Below are positions 32,201-38,315 of a DNA stretch of 52,115 bases, in pieces. The notes under the pieces are model-generated. The model was not told the DNA's origin and did not search any database. It saw nothing but the letters and a program-made list of their open reading frames with translations. The stretch covers positions 225,575 through 277,689 of the forward strand of contig NMRA01000338.1 of the NCBI GenBank assembly GCA_002633005.1. Reading direction: 5' to 3'. The stretch comes from Phoronis australis (Eukaryota; Phoronida; Phoronidae). Every line of letters starts with the position of its first letter. The first letter of the stretch is position 1. The position numbers were made by a program, and so were the translations under genes.

Positions 32201-34338
32201 ATTAGAGAACAAATTTGTAATTTACTCTAAGCGCGTCCTGCTATTGGTCAATTTTCAAGTCGAGTTTCAAGTTCAGAGAGATGGTTGCAGTTGTAATCAG
32301 GATCATCATGCTATGTGCTCACGATTTGCAGACTGGAACTTTGTCGTGGGATCAAACAGGTCTTTTGATTTCGAAATCAGGACAACCAAACCAAACGGGT
32401 TGCTGGTTGGCATCAGTGGAAGGCGAGGGAGACCTTCGCTGACTGTTGAGCTCGTTAGTGGCCAGGTGAGACGTGACACGTGGTTCTTGGAGATTATATA
32501 CAAAAGTGCCATCTTGTTGCTAGATACATGCGTAGATTGACAACCACACACTTCAGAAGAAAAAGGTAAAACAAACTGCAACACTTTTGGCGATCAAGAT
32601 CATAACTGAATGATCCTATGATTCTGGAACACATGAGGCTACAATGTAAAAGGGTTGGTTTCAAATATTTTAATCCTTCCTTTTTCCCGTCTTGTTATAT
32701 CACATATACAAACTAATAATATGTATTGACCAACTCAGAATCAGTTCACAGTCATTTTTCTATTTAACAAATTACTTGATATTTACTACGTGTTAATGAG
32801 TCGCGAAGCATCTTTAACCCATTTTTTGTCAACGTTGTCACCGCGACTGTAACCACGACATTCAAATGCAGTGTGTGCAGTATACAAAACAAGGCGCAAT
32901 GTTTAAATGTTGAGAGTTTCATGGAAAAACAATATTTGAAATAAACATTTTGCAGGTGCGACTTGGTGTTGCGACTAAACAAGGCGTCGTTGTATCGGTC
33001 ACTACCAATTTGACGAATTCCTATTTCATGTGTACCAATAGATGGCGACATGTACGAGCATTAATTAGGAATGGACGATTGTCTGTGACAGTTGGTGGTA
33101 AACAGTGGGAAACGGTCTTTGTTGGAAATGTTGGAACAAAGAACGCAATGGTGGTTGGAGGTTTTCCACGTAAGTCTCACAATCATTGTAGTGTAGATAA
33201 GTGGCATTTGAAAGCTTGGGACCGTGGGACTATGATTGGGACCATGGGACCATGGTTTTGCTGAAAACAGCCTTCTGCCAAAAAGCTACCACTTATCCTT
33301 CCGACCTGCTGGAAATTGAGGTGATTTCTGGCCTTGGACAGAAATGACACTTCGCAATTGTTTGAGACAATAAGTTGGTATTGGCTCGCTTGCTTATTGT
33401 AATTGCACAGTAGCGAACTGCCACTCTTTTTTAAGTCCACTTACCACTTCTGATGTAAGAAAGAGGGTGGGTTCTTGGCAACTTAAAGTATATGAAATAT
33501 GAATGAAATCCATTGATATCCTTTTTTACATGACACGTGCAGACGCTCATGTAACTCCTCGACGTTCAATCTCTTAAATATTAGCCACAGAGTTCGATTT
33601 TACCATCTGCAGCTTTCCAATGCGACCTGAGAATTTTTGGCGATCGGGTAAAAATCGCAATTGACCACGAAGTCGTCATGGACACTTAGAGAACGCGCCT
33701 AAAATACTGGAGATAAGAATTGTTCGAAAAAACCGTAAGGGCCCGTCCTTTACGCATGCTCAGACAATGAGCTCAGATCGCCTGCTTCTTCCATAGGTGG
33801 GTGACGAGCCTGGTTGTAATTTTGGGTCTAATGGAAAATTTGATCGTCATCTAGCTGGCATTATAGTCCGTTCCACACAAAACGTCGCCTGGGCGATTTT
33901 GAATATTCAGGCGGACATTTGTCTAGTTGTCGCGGTTTTTTCGATTTCAGCTATACGTTGTTTGTGGAAGCCTAGGCTTTCATGCCCCCGAAAGCCAGGT
34001 TTCCTTGTTTCGAAGAGCCCATTTCCCATTTGGCGACCTTGGAATTTTGTCAGGTCGTATTTGGAGAGTTGACGTTATGCTAAACGCTGAGACGTGGTTA
34101 ACTCTTTGGTGCCTTTTGGTTTTCTATCGAATTATTTAATGTGAAGTTAATCCTTAACGAAATGCTTAATTTCTGACTTCTTTCTCTCTCAGCATGGCAG
34201 CGGTCAAAAGGAGCGGCGATAACATGGGAAAATTTCGAAGGTTGTTTCCGCAACTTCCGGTTGGATAGTCGTCTGGTTGACTGGTACAATGTATCTCAGG
34301 TCGTCGACGCTCATCTCAGCGCGTGCCCGATGACGTAA
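8225..34338 (+). CDS. Armless laminin alpha-type chain, 26 exons (gene-level entry)
   Basis: Twenty-six exons join with consistent phase into 1158 codons. Order: signal peptide (about 1-20), a Cys pair at 29 and 33, laminin-type coiled coil (about 35-595), LG1 (596-770), Thr-rich linker (770-789), LG2 (790-about 975), LG3 (about 976-1158). The coil length and the hand-over into LG1 (ETARALANR followed by IKLSMSTDG) are characteristic of laminin alpha chains, which trimerise with beta and gamma chains through this coil and bind receptors through LG modules in basement membranes. The short arm is absent: the signal peptide exon splices straight to the coil, and a divergent MED26-like gene lies only 2.2 kb upstream. 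LG4-LG5 are not evident. The 360-base gap in intron 2 could hide one phase 0-0 exon. The family assignment is firm; expression and assembly are inference. Confidence 0.85.
8730..8890 (+). CDS. Laminin-like exon 2: Cys pair and start of the coil
   Basis: Acceptor ttacag at 8724-8729, donor agg|gtgagt. It encodes EIDCANHCVAHLIHS near its start; paired cysteines at the head of the long-arm coil are where laminin chains are disulphide-linked. Spacing here is C-x3-C. It continues with a Trp and alternating leucines (AWDTLNRISLELR), like laminin alpha domain II. It starts in phase 1 and ends in phase 0. Confidence 0.75.
11370..11729. other. Assembly gap (360 N)
   Basis: A run of exactly 360 undetermined bases. 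ORFs that appear to cross it are artefacts. The right edge is C-rich repeat sequence (11740-11782), a likely cause of the gap. Confidence 0.99.
11740..11782. repeat. C-rich dispersed repeat (inverted partner 35371-35420)
   Basis: A run of 13 C, then agccccctttggtgcgcctc, matches the reverse complement of the sequence at 35371-35405 (cagccccctatggtgcgccg). Two copies of one family in opposite orientation. Confidence 0.6.
12152..12244 (+). CDS. Laminin-like exon 3: coil
   Basis: Acceptor tttttcaag, donor aaa|gtaagt, 31 codons, phase 0 to 0. Charged heptad-like sequence (TKEKRRAQHLDDARRLNIGA) typical of laminin domain II. Confidence 0.7.
12610..12721 (+). CDS. Laminin-like exon 4: coil
   Basis: Acceptor ttcgtttag, donor gag|gtaagt, phase 0 to 1. 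It encodes SSKILKYSVRALDST...EELRAADLLRSLR. A second AG nine bases later (tctaag, also phase 0) could be used instead, removing three residues. Confidence 0.65.
13028..13184 (+). CDS. Laminin-like exon 5: coil
   Basis: Acceptor gtctttag, donor acag|gttagc, phase 1 to 2. Encodes EIVGEVGAKVARPFE and LEAIDRDVGNFVANKGTRSL, a strongly helical charged segment. The phase matches both neighbours. Confidence 0.7.
13896..14094 (+). CDS. Laminin-like exon 6: coil
   Basis: Acceptor tttcgcag, donor cag|gtaacc, phase 2 to 0, 66 codons. Includes IITEIKDIELRLEDMLVYTQ, with clear heptad spacing of hydrophobics. Confidence 0.7.
14390..14509 (+). CDS. Laminin-like exon 7: coil, followed by a GC donor
   Basis: Acceptor aattttag; 40 codons (KVSKELHKNASDISVTLSEA and on to GAYYR). 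The donor is cgg|gcaagt, a GC-AG intron. The only nearby GT (four bases further, gtattc) would put exon 8 in a frame that stops after a few codons, so GC is required for an open product. Contains an N-glycosylation sequon NAS. Confidence 0.7.
14696..14853 (+). CDS. Laminin-like exon 8: coil
   Basis: Acceptor gtttcag, donor gc|gtaagc, phase 0 to 2. Strongly basic helical sequence (LYRKLKRHLRNILERN, LALRHKLRRARIHVDKLKES). Confidence 0.7.
16015..16150 (+). CDS. Laminin-like exon 9: coil
   Basis: Acceptor attttcag, donor aag|gtgaga, phase 2 to 0. Encodes SDVKTALEAVAIYGVIRDTI and ARESAARAVSYALAALYK, the alanine-rich part of the coil that is well recognisable in laminin alpha chains. Confidence 0.8.
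16534..16578 (+). CDS. Laminin-like exon 10: 45-base mini-exon
   Basis: Acceptor cttttcag, donor cag|gtgaac, phase 0 to 0, 15 residues (DIDPRIVSSVTMRLQ). The following intron is only 85 bases. Because it is in phase at both ends, skipping it would leave the frame intact. Confidence 0.6.
16664..16754 (+). CDS. Laminin-like exon 11: coil
   Basis: Acceptor cctttgcag, donor acag|gttggt, phase 0 to 1. Encodes NKENIRTYVQSSERSVSQEL and on to SEANRTG, with an NRT sequon. Confidence 0.7.
18335..18451 (+). CDS. Laminin-like exon 12: coil
   Basis: Acceptor cattttcag, donor aaaa|gttagt, phase 1 to 1. Encodes EVIEYAEQKSREIRRMHEEA and KHMTSDATDLVAQLLR. Confidence 0.75.
18702..18869 (+). CDS. Laminin-like exon 13: coil
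   Basis: Acceptor tgtttcag, donor gacg|gtaaaa, phase 1 to 1. Starts with a lysine-rich helix (KKLKTKKIDRKTKKVNKKLN), then LNRSGTSNISDGF with two sequons. Confidence 0.7.
19145..19302 (+). CDS. Laminin-like exon 14: end of the coil, joins to LG1
   Basis: Acceptor tcttacag, donor agg|gtaaag, phase 1 to 0. Ends NSDVELLKQNIETARALANR. In laminin alpha chains the last coil helix ends in an A(R)xxANR(I/V)-type sequence directly before LG1, so this is one of the most diagnostic exons. Confidence 0.85.
19962..20105 (+). CDS. Laminin-like exon 15: LG1, first part, probable GC donor
   Basis: Acceptor atgtttcag; starts IKLSMSTDGTCMREYR as LG1 does. The downstream exon is open only in phase 0. Two phase-0 donors exist: atc|gcaagt at 20106 (GC-AG) and ttt|gtagct at 20130. 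The GC choice gives about nine residues between the IFRLS and FIVDV strands, the usual LG spacing; the GT choice inserts eight more. I chose GC; the exon could instead end at 20129. Confidence 0.65.
21040..21176 (+). CDS. Laminin-like exon 16: LG1
   Basis: Acceptor cgtgcag, donor acag|gtaata, phase 0 to 2. Encodes FIVDVDEAKVRLSWGPKGSN and LRQAEWNQVKVD, the LG pattern of central beta-strands followed by the tryptophan of the W-x-x-V-x-V strand. Confidence 0.8.
21487..21604 (+). CDS. Laminin-like exon 17: LG1
   Basis: Acceptor acacacag, donor ggg|gtatgg, phase 2 to 0. Encodes LTVTSRGESRTISR and TTVVIGG, the latter matching the (L/V)YVGG strand of LG domains. Confidence 0.8.
21851..21975 (+). 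CDS. Laminin-like exon 18: end of LG1
   Basis: Acceptor tttcaacag, donor cgg|gtaaga, phase 0 to 2. Contains FTGCISDVVVSGKSLGLFNF, the LG F-x-G-C motif, and closing cysteines in NCGGCQHG. Confidence 0.85.
22886..22943 (+). CDS. Laminin-like exon 19: Thr-rich LG1-LG2 linker
   Basis: Acceptor tcaatag, donor gcg|gtaagg, phase 2 to 0. Encodes GVDSSSVFVPLTTTRPTTTA. Seven Thr and three Ser in 20 residues suggest an O-glycosylated spacer. Confidence 0.65.
23224..23627. mobile_element. MITE-like inverted-repeat element in laminin intron 19
   Basis: The left end reads gggtccgttctccaatcttt, then ttactcgaaaccgaactcga. The reverse complement of the right end reads gggcccggtctctaatcttt, then tttactcgaaacgaactcga. 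Total about 404 bp with more cgagtt/aactcg words inside. No coding capacity. Confidence 0.65.
24631..24758. mobile_element. Short inverted-repeat element in laminin intron 19
   Basis: tgcgttcagtagacgctagg at the left mirrors the right end (reverse complement ctcccgttcagtaaccctag). The interior contains the repeat shared with 6375-6420 (here 24676-24723). Confidence 0.55.
24676..24723. repeat. Dispersed repeat, copy 2 (partner 6375-6420)
   Basis: ctagtcaaagtcacgtgctc through acggccatatctcac; see the partner entry. Lies within the 24631-24758 element. Confidence 0.5.
25130..25251 (+). CDS. Laminin-like exon 20: start of LG2
   Basis: Acceptor ttttaaag, donor aa|gtaagc, phase 0 to 2. Encodes EPTSCSTGLKYPRED, then RAVTFGDTHYSHSSVS, the C...FG(x)(x)(x)S pattern at the start of LG2 in laminin alpha chains. 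Confidence 0.8.
25658..25915 (-). CDS. Candidate terminal exon of an unknown minus-strand gene nested in laminin intron 20
   Basis: Acceptor tcttacag on the reverse strand, then an 85-codon open frame to TGA. It encodes LEVKKPTVNYQPYYYMSDYN, then NCSCGENRGARISS, and VFPSDCSNKFVGYVNGLKDY before the stop. The composition (spaced Cys, beta-strand-like segments, no low complexity) looks like an extracellular domain. I do not recognise the family. An in-frame TAA just upstream of the acceptor fits an intron boundary. It enters in phase 2. Its relation to the exons at 26733-27277 is not established. Confidence 0.35.
26733..26959 (-). CDS. Candidate minus-strand exon nested in laminin intron 20 (ends in stop)
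   Basis: Acceptor atattacag on the reverse strand, phase 1, matching the donor of the exon at 27151-27277. Encodes SALQGKSDSCYAMYRVDLHV, then FLFVNAKGELIKE, and RDIIVGYIGNRNMTFYVDVP before TGA. Alternating hydrophobic residues suggest beta-strands; NMT is a sequon. Family not recognised. It could be terminal, or use an internal donor to join the exon at 25658-25915. Confidence 0.35.
27151..27277 (-). CDS. Candidate minus-strand exon nested in laminin intron 20
   Basis: Acceptor cttcttgcag and donor tgtg|gtgcgt on the reverse strand, phase 0 to 1, joining in frame to 26959. Encodes NCAPIRWLLPTIFRTVNRLF and ELIAPVGSFKESYMYSC. Another frame of the same interval is also open for about 44 codons, so the frame is uncertain. 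Family unknown. Confidence 0.3.
27485..27715 (-). repeat. SINE-like dispersed repeat, copy 1
   Basis: On the reverse strand about 230 bases match 50989-51211, including gaaattgttccaggtg, cacatgcgcggcctgc and the shared end cgcctgcaattatt. The partner carries a tRNA-type B-box (ggttcgagtcc); here it is degenerate (cgtgagtccca). A tRNA-derived SINE is likely. The minus-strand ORF that starts inside it is therefore not taken as a gene. Confidence 0.55.
27911..27977. repeat. Short direct repeat of tatataggatagacc
   Basis: tatataggatagacc occurs at 27911-27926 and again at 27963-27977. The interval includes ggtataccctatatttatat, making an imperfect palindrome with the second copy. Confidence 0.5.
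29218..29410 (+). CDS. Laminin-like exon 21: LG2
   Basis: Acceptor cttccag, donor tca|gtaagt, phase 2 to 0, 64 codons. Encodes NITVEVRTFYPSGLITWLSN and VTDGKWHS, matching the LG strands ITVEVRT..GLI and the conserved G-x-W-H before the next exon. NIT sequon. Confidence 0.85.
29781..29927 (+). CDS. Laminin-like exon 22: LG2
   Basis: Acceptor aatttaag, donor ctg|gtaagg, phase 0 to 0, 49 codons. Encodes VVIRKLEKTISFYVDGYLVG and LPMYVGGLPRE, with the YVDG and MYVGG(L)P motifs of LG domains. Confidence 0.85.
30192..30333 (-). CDS. Candidate Cys-rich minus-strand exon nested in laminin intron 22
   Basis: Acceptor tttctctcag and donor gacg|gtaatt on the reverse strand, phase 0 to 1, 47 codons. Encodes DLCDCVAPYAIRVSVKYIVW and CSTPAGDFCNICCALMG: six cysteines in a short span, suggesting a disulphide-rich extracellular segment. 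No family recognised, and its phase does not join cleanly to the exon at 30448-30644. Confidence 0.3.
30448..30644 (-). CDS. Candidate minus-strand exon nested in laminin intron 22 (ends in stop)
   Basis: Acceptor gttggcag on the reverse strand, entering in phase 1 as required by the donor of the exon at 30764-30960, then open to TAA. Encodes QMTCTRVTLLTTQDSVVVEF, then NFTLPYRVKTVFLIISYA. A gt at the end (cgttc|gtacag) could also be a donor. Beta-rich, two Cys, NFT sequon. Unknown family. Confidence 0.35.
30764..30960 (-). CDS. Candidate minus-strand exon nested in laminin intron 22
   Basis: Acceptor ccaattag and donor ccag|gtatat on the reverse strand; phase 2 in, phase 1 out, joining in frame to 30644. 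Encodes VNTTILVLHTFYSQRKPKDV, FDGFATVMVEITEMKS and FAGRCHDDLKLSP. It looks like coding sequence but I do not recognise it. An upstream exon would be needed to its right and was not found. Confidence 0.35.
31036..31189 (+). CDS. Laminin-like exon 23: end of LG2, start of LG3
   Basis: Acceptor ttttgatag, donor acg|gtaggc, phase 0 to 1. Encodes IQRFRGSMANFTLNDDVINL and VQGITRCYSFVEKGMFLSRS. LG domains have F-x-G-C here; this one reads FRGS, so the cysteine is replaced by serine. The tail matches the usual C...ERGV-type entry to LG3. Confidence 0.8.
32332..32465 (+). CDS. Laminin-like exon 24: LG3
   Basis: Acceptor gatttgcag, donor cag|gtgaga, phase 1 to 0. Encodes DWNFVVGSNRSFDFEIRTTK and PNGLLVGISGRRGRPSLTVE, the LG strands FDFEIRT and NGLL. 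Confidence 0.85.
32956..33169 (+). CDS. Laminin-like exon 25: LG3
   Basis: Acceptor ttttgcag, donor ccac|gtaagt, phase 0 to 1, 71 codons. Encodes VRLGVATKQGVVVSVTTNLT, then NRWRHVRALIRNGRLSVTVG and AMVVGGFP: the W-x-x-V strand and VGG(F)P motif of LG domains. Confidence 0.85.
34193..34338 (+). CDS. Laminin-like exon 26: end of LG3 and stop codon
   Basis: Acceptor tctctctcag, phase 1. Encodes ITWENFEGCFRNFRLDSRLV, then DWYNVSQVVDAHLSACPMT and TAA. The F-x-G-C and the final Cys lie at the usual spacing of the LG disulphide, so LG3 is complete. A possible ATTAAA poly(A) signal is at 34486-34491. Two alternative donors exist: cag|gtcgtc at 34300 (weak; would lose the last Cys) and gac|gtaaaa at 34335 (phase 2), which could lead to further exons. 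Confidence 0.75.
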
Positions 34339-35370
34339 AAGGAGGGTCCTTTAAAGGAACATTTTACCACTTTTAACAGCCTTTTTATTTACACTCGCGG
34401 TAAACGAGTCTTTGGAGGTTACCTGCGGACCACGTGATGTGCCGGTAAATCGGTGAATTGAAATTTGTTGAAACTTCATTTTGGCATTAAAACGGTAGTG
34501 ACTGAAGGTTTTTGCGTGGCAACCGTTATGGTACCATATTGAGTTCCTGGTAAGCTTTGTAAATAATTGTATCGCGCTGGGACGATGTTTCACACTTTCG
34601 GAAGGATTTGGCAGTACTCCACCAGTGGTTGGCTAATGTCTGGCACACTCCGATTTTGTTGGATCGCTTGCACTCGAGAAGTTGTTCATCTAGAATGTAG
34701 AACATCGACGAATTTCCTCTTGTTTATCAAACAGCACCTTAGACTTCTGGATCTGGATATCACGGTGTTTTTGTTTGTTTGATTTTTCAACTTTCTTACA
34801 TCGCACTTTTCAACACTTGCGCAGCTAGAAATCTAAATATATATTGACAGTTTAAGTCTTGCAAAGCTGCGTTTCTCCAATATCCATTCTCCAGCTGAAA
34901 GGAGTCTGTAAATTAATCTGAGTTACACTCCGCGAGCCAGAAGGTAACCCAACTCATGTATGTGCATCACCGGGGGTGCCATTGCAGCTTCGGGTGTAGC
35001 GTTTCGTTTTTTTGGATTCCGCCGTCAAGTTAGCGAGTTCCAAAACCGAACGCAGCTTCGAAGCCCATAATATTAATGATCTGCGAAGGAATGTTTTTCG
35101 GAGATCGGAACTGTGTCAAGCGATTGATGATTGTTCAGTTTCCTCGCTCTCTTCTCTTACCCATTCCCTACTTCCCTGCTGTTGTTGCTTCGTGTATGTC
35201 CTGGAATTCTTCATTTTGTTCGAGGACCCGTTAGCGCCGCCAGAACATCAGACTTAAATTTAGAGCCAGAAGCACCGGAGAACCGCTTATCGAGAACGCT
35301 GAAGTGGTCACGTTGCCGCTCAAAACCAGCCTGGAATAAATCTGTTTTTTGCCATACAACATTCATTTAC

Positions 35371-35420
35371 ATGGGCGGCGCACCATAGGGGGCTGGGGGG
35401 CTATAGTCCGCACTTTTTTC
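35371..35420. repeat. G-rich dispersed repeat (inverted partner 11740-11782)
   Basis: cggcgcaccatagggggctg and the G-run after it are the reverse complement of the C-rich repeat beside the assembly gap. A cgcac...gtgctacg motif follows. Confidence 0.6.
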
Positions 35421-36251
35421 AGTGCTACGCCGCACATGATTTAAAACAAGTGAAAAACGTTTAGATGTGCGTACGTGGAACAATGGGTTGGCATTATATG
35501 CAATAGATACTAAATGCGAAAAATTAACTACATATTATGGGAAACCACAAGGCATTCAAGACTATAATTAAGGTGTTAGTTTGTACACACTAATGCTTCA
35601 TAAACGTGAAAGATGCAAGTTTTATTGGCCAGTAAATATAAAGTGCCGTTTGTAATCACGATTCCCTTGCTGTTATTTATGTACTCTGTCTTACACAGGA
35701 CAATCTCGTATGTTTGAGAACTCTTGTATCCGTGATGAAAACAAACTGTTCTCTTGTAATAGTGGTTATTAACCGGAATGAATGGAGTTGATATAAGGGG
35801 ATCTCGTGCAAAGATTCTGTATCACGAATGTGGTTTGTAAGCGTTCTAATGTTTGCATAGGTCGTGCATAACTTTCGCTGCCGTGTCAATACTTATGGTT
35901 AGCGACCAGTTAAGTCGGTACATGGATAGAACGTAGACCTTGCCTGGAACTCTCGATAATTTCCTACTCTCGAAGCATCTAACCTACATCAACAAACAGT
36001 AATAGATAGAGTTGGATTGAGAAATACACATTATTTGTCGTCTAAATAACTTTATTTGGAGCTGGATATACTGGATCTTCCACACCATCAAAACCCACAC
36101 AGTTTTGAAGAGAAAACATCCGGGTAAGTAAGAAAATCAATTGTTGCTATGAGATAGCTATACTTATCTACAAGTGTGCACATCTTATGTGCACTTGGTA
36201 ATTGACGTTAATCTGGATTTTTGCCTTTTGCCTAATCAACGGATTTGGCAG

Positions 36252-36409
36252 AAACAATACTGCAATTTTATGCCGTTCGGCAATCGATTGAATATTTTGC
36301 AACTTGACCTCACAAACATGTGTAGCTATGCCCCAAACGGTACCGAGGAGCCTCTAAGCTACGACTTTAAAGTTCCGTGGTTCGTGATTCCAAACCTATC
36401 AGAAGACCG
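36252..36409 (+). CDS. Candidate orphan exon, unknown gene
   Basis: Acceptor gatttggcag, donor accg|gtaaag, phase 0 to 2, 52 codons. Encodes KQYCNFMPFGNRLNILQLDL, TNMCSYAPNGTEEPLS and YDFKVPWFVIPNLSEDR. The composition looks coding and has two Cys. It may be part of the gene whose 3' end is proposed at 46169-47156, but no phase link is shown. Confidence 0.25.
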
Positions 36410-37228
36410 GTAAAGGGGCTTCCTGAATTACACCACGGCAAAAGTTGTCACGCCTACCTCCGCTTACTTCAGATCATCAACCGTTACTCAAAAACTACCA
36501 CCATTTCCTTCAGGTCGTCGCCGATTAACCTTTTTTCTCAGTATTTTAGACGGAAATTTAAGTATCGCCAAAAGAGAAGACCCAGCTGGTAGACTCATCA
36601 GCCACGTTGTATTTCATACGCTGGTATATGAAAATAGATAAACTTACATGGTTTGCTCCAGTTTGAAATTTAAAATTTTGAATTTGCCTGATCGTTGCTG
36701 AATGGGGACTTGATTATTTTACACAGGAGGAGCTACAAAGTAAACCCACCAACGAACAACTGTTTAAACGGACTCGTTGAAAGGAAACGGTTTTATTGAA
36801 ATTATTTTGCTACTTGTGAGTGATCTGTCGCTGACATGACAGTGTGTGTGCGGACCATGGCATTTGTTTTTTAGTCATTGTTGAGGTGTTAAAATCAGCT
36901 CGATTTTACATAGAGTGGATAAAACATCAGTTGCTCAACGGTATCTGACCAAGTACGTAGCCTAGTGTAACCTGTTTTCATATGTTTTTACTGACATGTC
37001 TTTAAAGCGCTTAAGATCACCAACTTTATATCAAAAACACAAAAAACAACCCCACCAGCCAATCGACCGTCAAATTAGAACATCTGCAAATACTATCTGA
37101 CTATATGTTAATTATGCGAATTATCTTATCTCGAGTTTATTGGTCGATGCATTCTACGTAAAACCGGGACAGCCAATCACAGCACTAGTCATCGACTCCA
37201 TTGTGTTAGTAGGAAAAGTCATCAAATA

Positions 37229-38315
37229 CACAGGCGCTTGGGTTTATCGCAAATGACGTCACTCATAATATATAAGAAAACATAAAGGTTGGACACTCTA
37301 AATCTGTTTGCTCAGAATTTTCTACTCAAATGTGCATGGAACTCCACGAAACTAGCATCGAACAACTCTTAGAATACTTTCTTTCATTCGATCTCTTCAA
37401 ATTGCCTTCAAGTGGTAATTTGGCGACAAAAATGCCAAAATAATGCCAAATCACAAATTCCGTGATGTCATGACAGACGGTCTTCGCACATCCGGGTTTT
37501 GACAGACGCTCCCGAGCTAAATTCGAAAGTCTAATTTCGCGCGGCTTTCGCCGTCAATCCATCCACTACTTGATCATGAGAAGCAGACAGCACTTTATTG
37601 CCAAATAAATGTAATTACTCACATATTTGTGTCAAATATAAAATGCGAAGTTTTTTGTGTACTGTGATTTCTTATGAAGGTTTTACTTTTGGCCAAAACC
37701 ATTGAGTTAACTCGTCGGCCACGCGCACAGTAATACTTGCACGGACTGCGTTTCCTGGCCGAGTGTGTGTTGTGCTTCAACCAAAAAAGTGCGTGATGTC
37801 AAGATGAGAAACAAGATACGCCAGTTTATGTAATAAAATTCTAAGTTAAGGGCTAAAATGAGCCGTCAGTGGAATAAAGTTACAAATAATCATTAAAATA
37901 CTAACTTTAACATTCTCAATTAGTTGAGTTTTGGATTAGAGTAATTCAATTTGAAATATAGGTTGCTTGCTCAAACTCGAAGTTTCACCTACGACAGGCG
38001 TACAAGTTGAAGCACAACTGAAATCCGCCATGTTTACTATTTCAGGTCCTTGAATTCAGAGTTTTGTGATTGTTTTGGAAATTCCATCGCCAATTCACCA
38101 CTCACGAAGACAGTTAATGGGATCTAGGAAAGATAAGGCTTCGAAGGTTTATGCAACACCAGACTGAGGGAGGTGCACGCAGATTTTATTTGGATTTTGG
38201 ACGGTTGAAGTTGGGAGCCTCGGCTTGGCAAAGTTTAAGTGTCCAACCTTTATGTTTTCTTATATATATATATATTATTGAGTGACGTCATTTGCGATAA
38301 ACCCAAGCGCCTGTG
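37229..38315. mobile_element. 1.09-kb foldback transposon, hAT-like, non-autonomous
   Basis: The left terminal repeat (37229-37297) and right terminal repeat (38238-38315) are near-perfect inverted copies of about 70 bases, beginning cacaggcgcttgggtttatc; the main difference is the number of ta units. The flanks carry atcaaata (left) and atcaaatg (right), an 8-bp duplication with one mismatch, as hAT elements make. No transposase ORF. Each terminal repeat contains a perfect TGACGTCA. High arm identity suggests a young insertion. Confidence 0.8.

Noticed and set aside
33797-34139. Two overlapping plus-strand ORFs between laminin exons 25 and 26
   Set aside because: Neither can follow exon 25, which ends in phase 1, without a stop, whereas 34193 joins in phase and encodes a clear LG3 end.
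36040-36123. Plus-strand frame ending in a good donor (catccgg|gtaagt) with a hydrophobic WSWIYWIFHTIK stretch
   Set aside because: No credible acceptor and its phase does not match the candidate exon at 36252.
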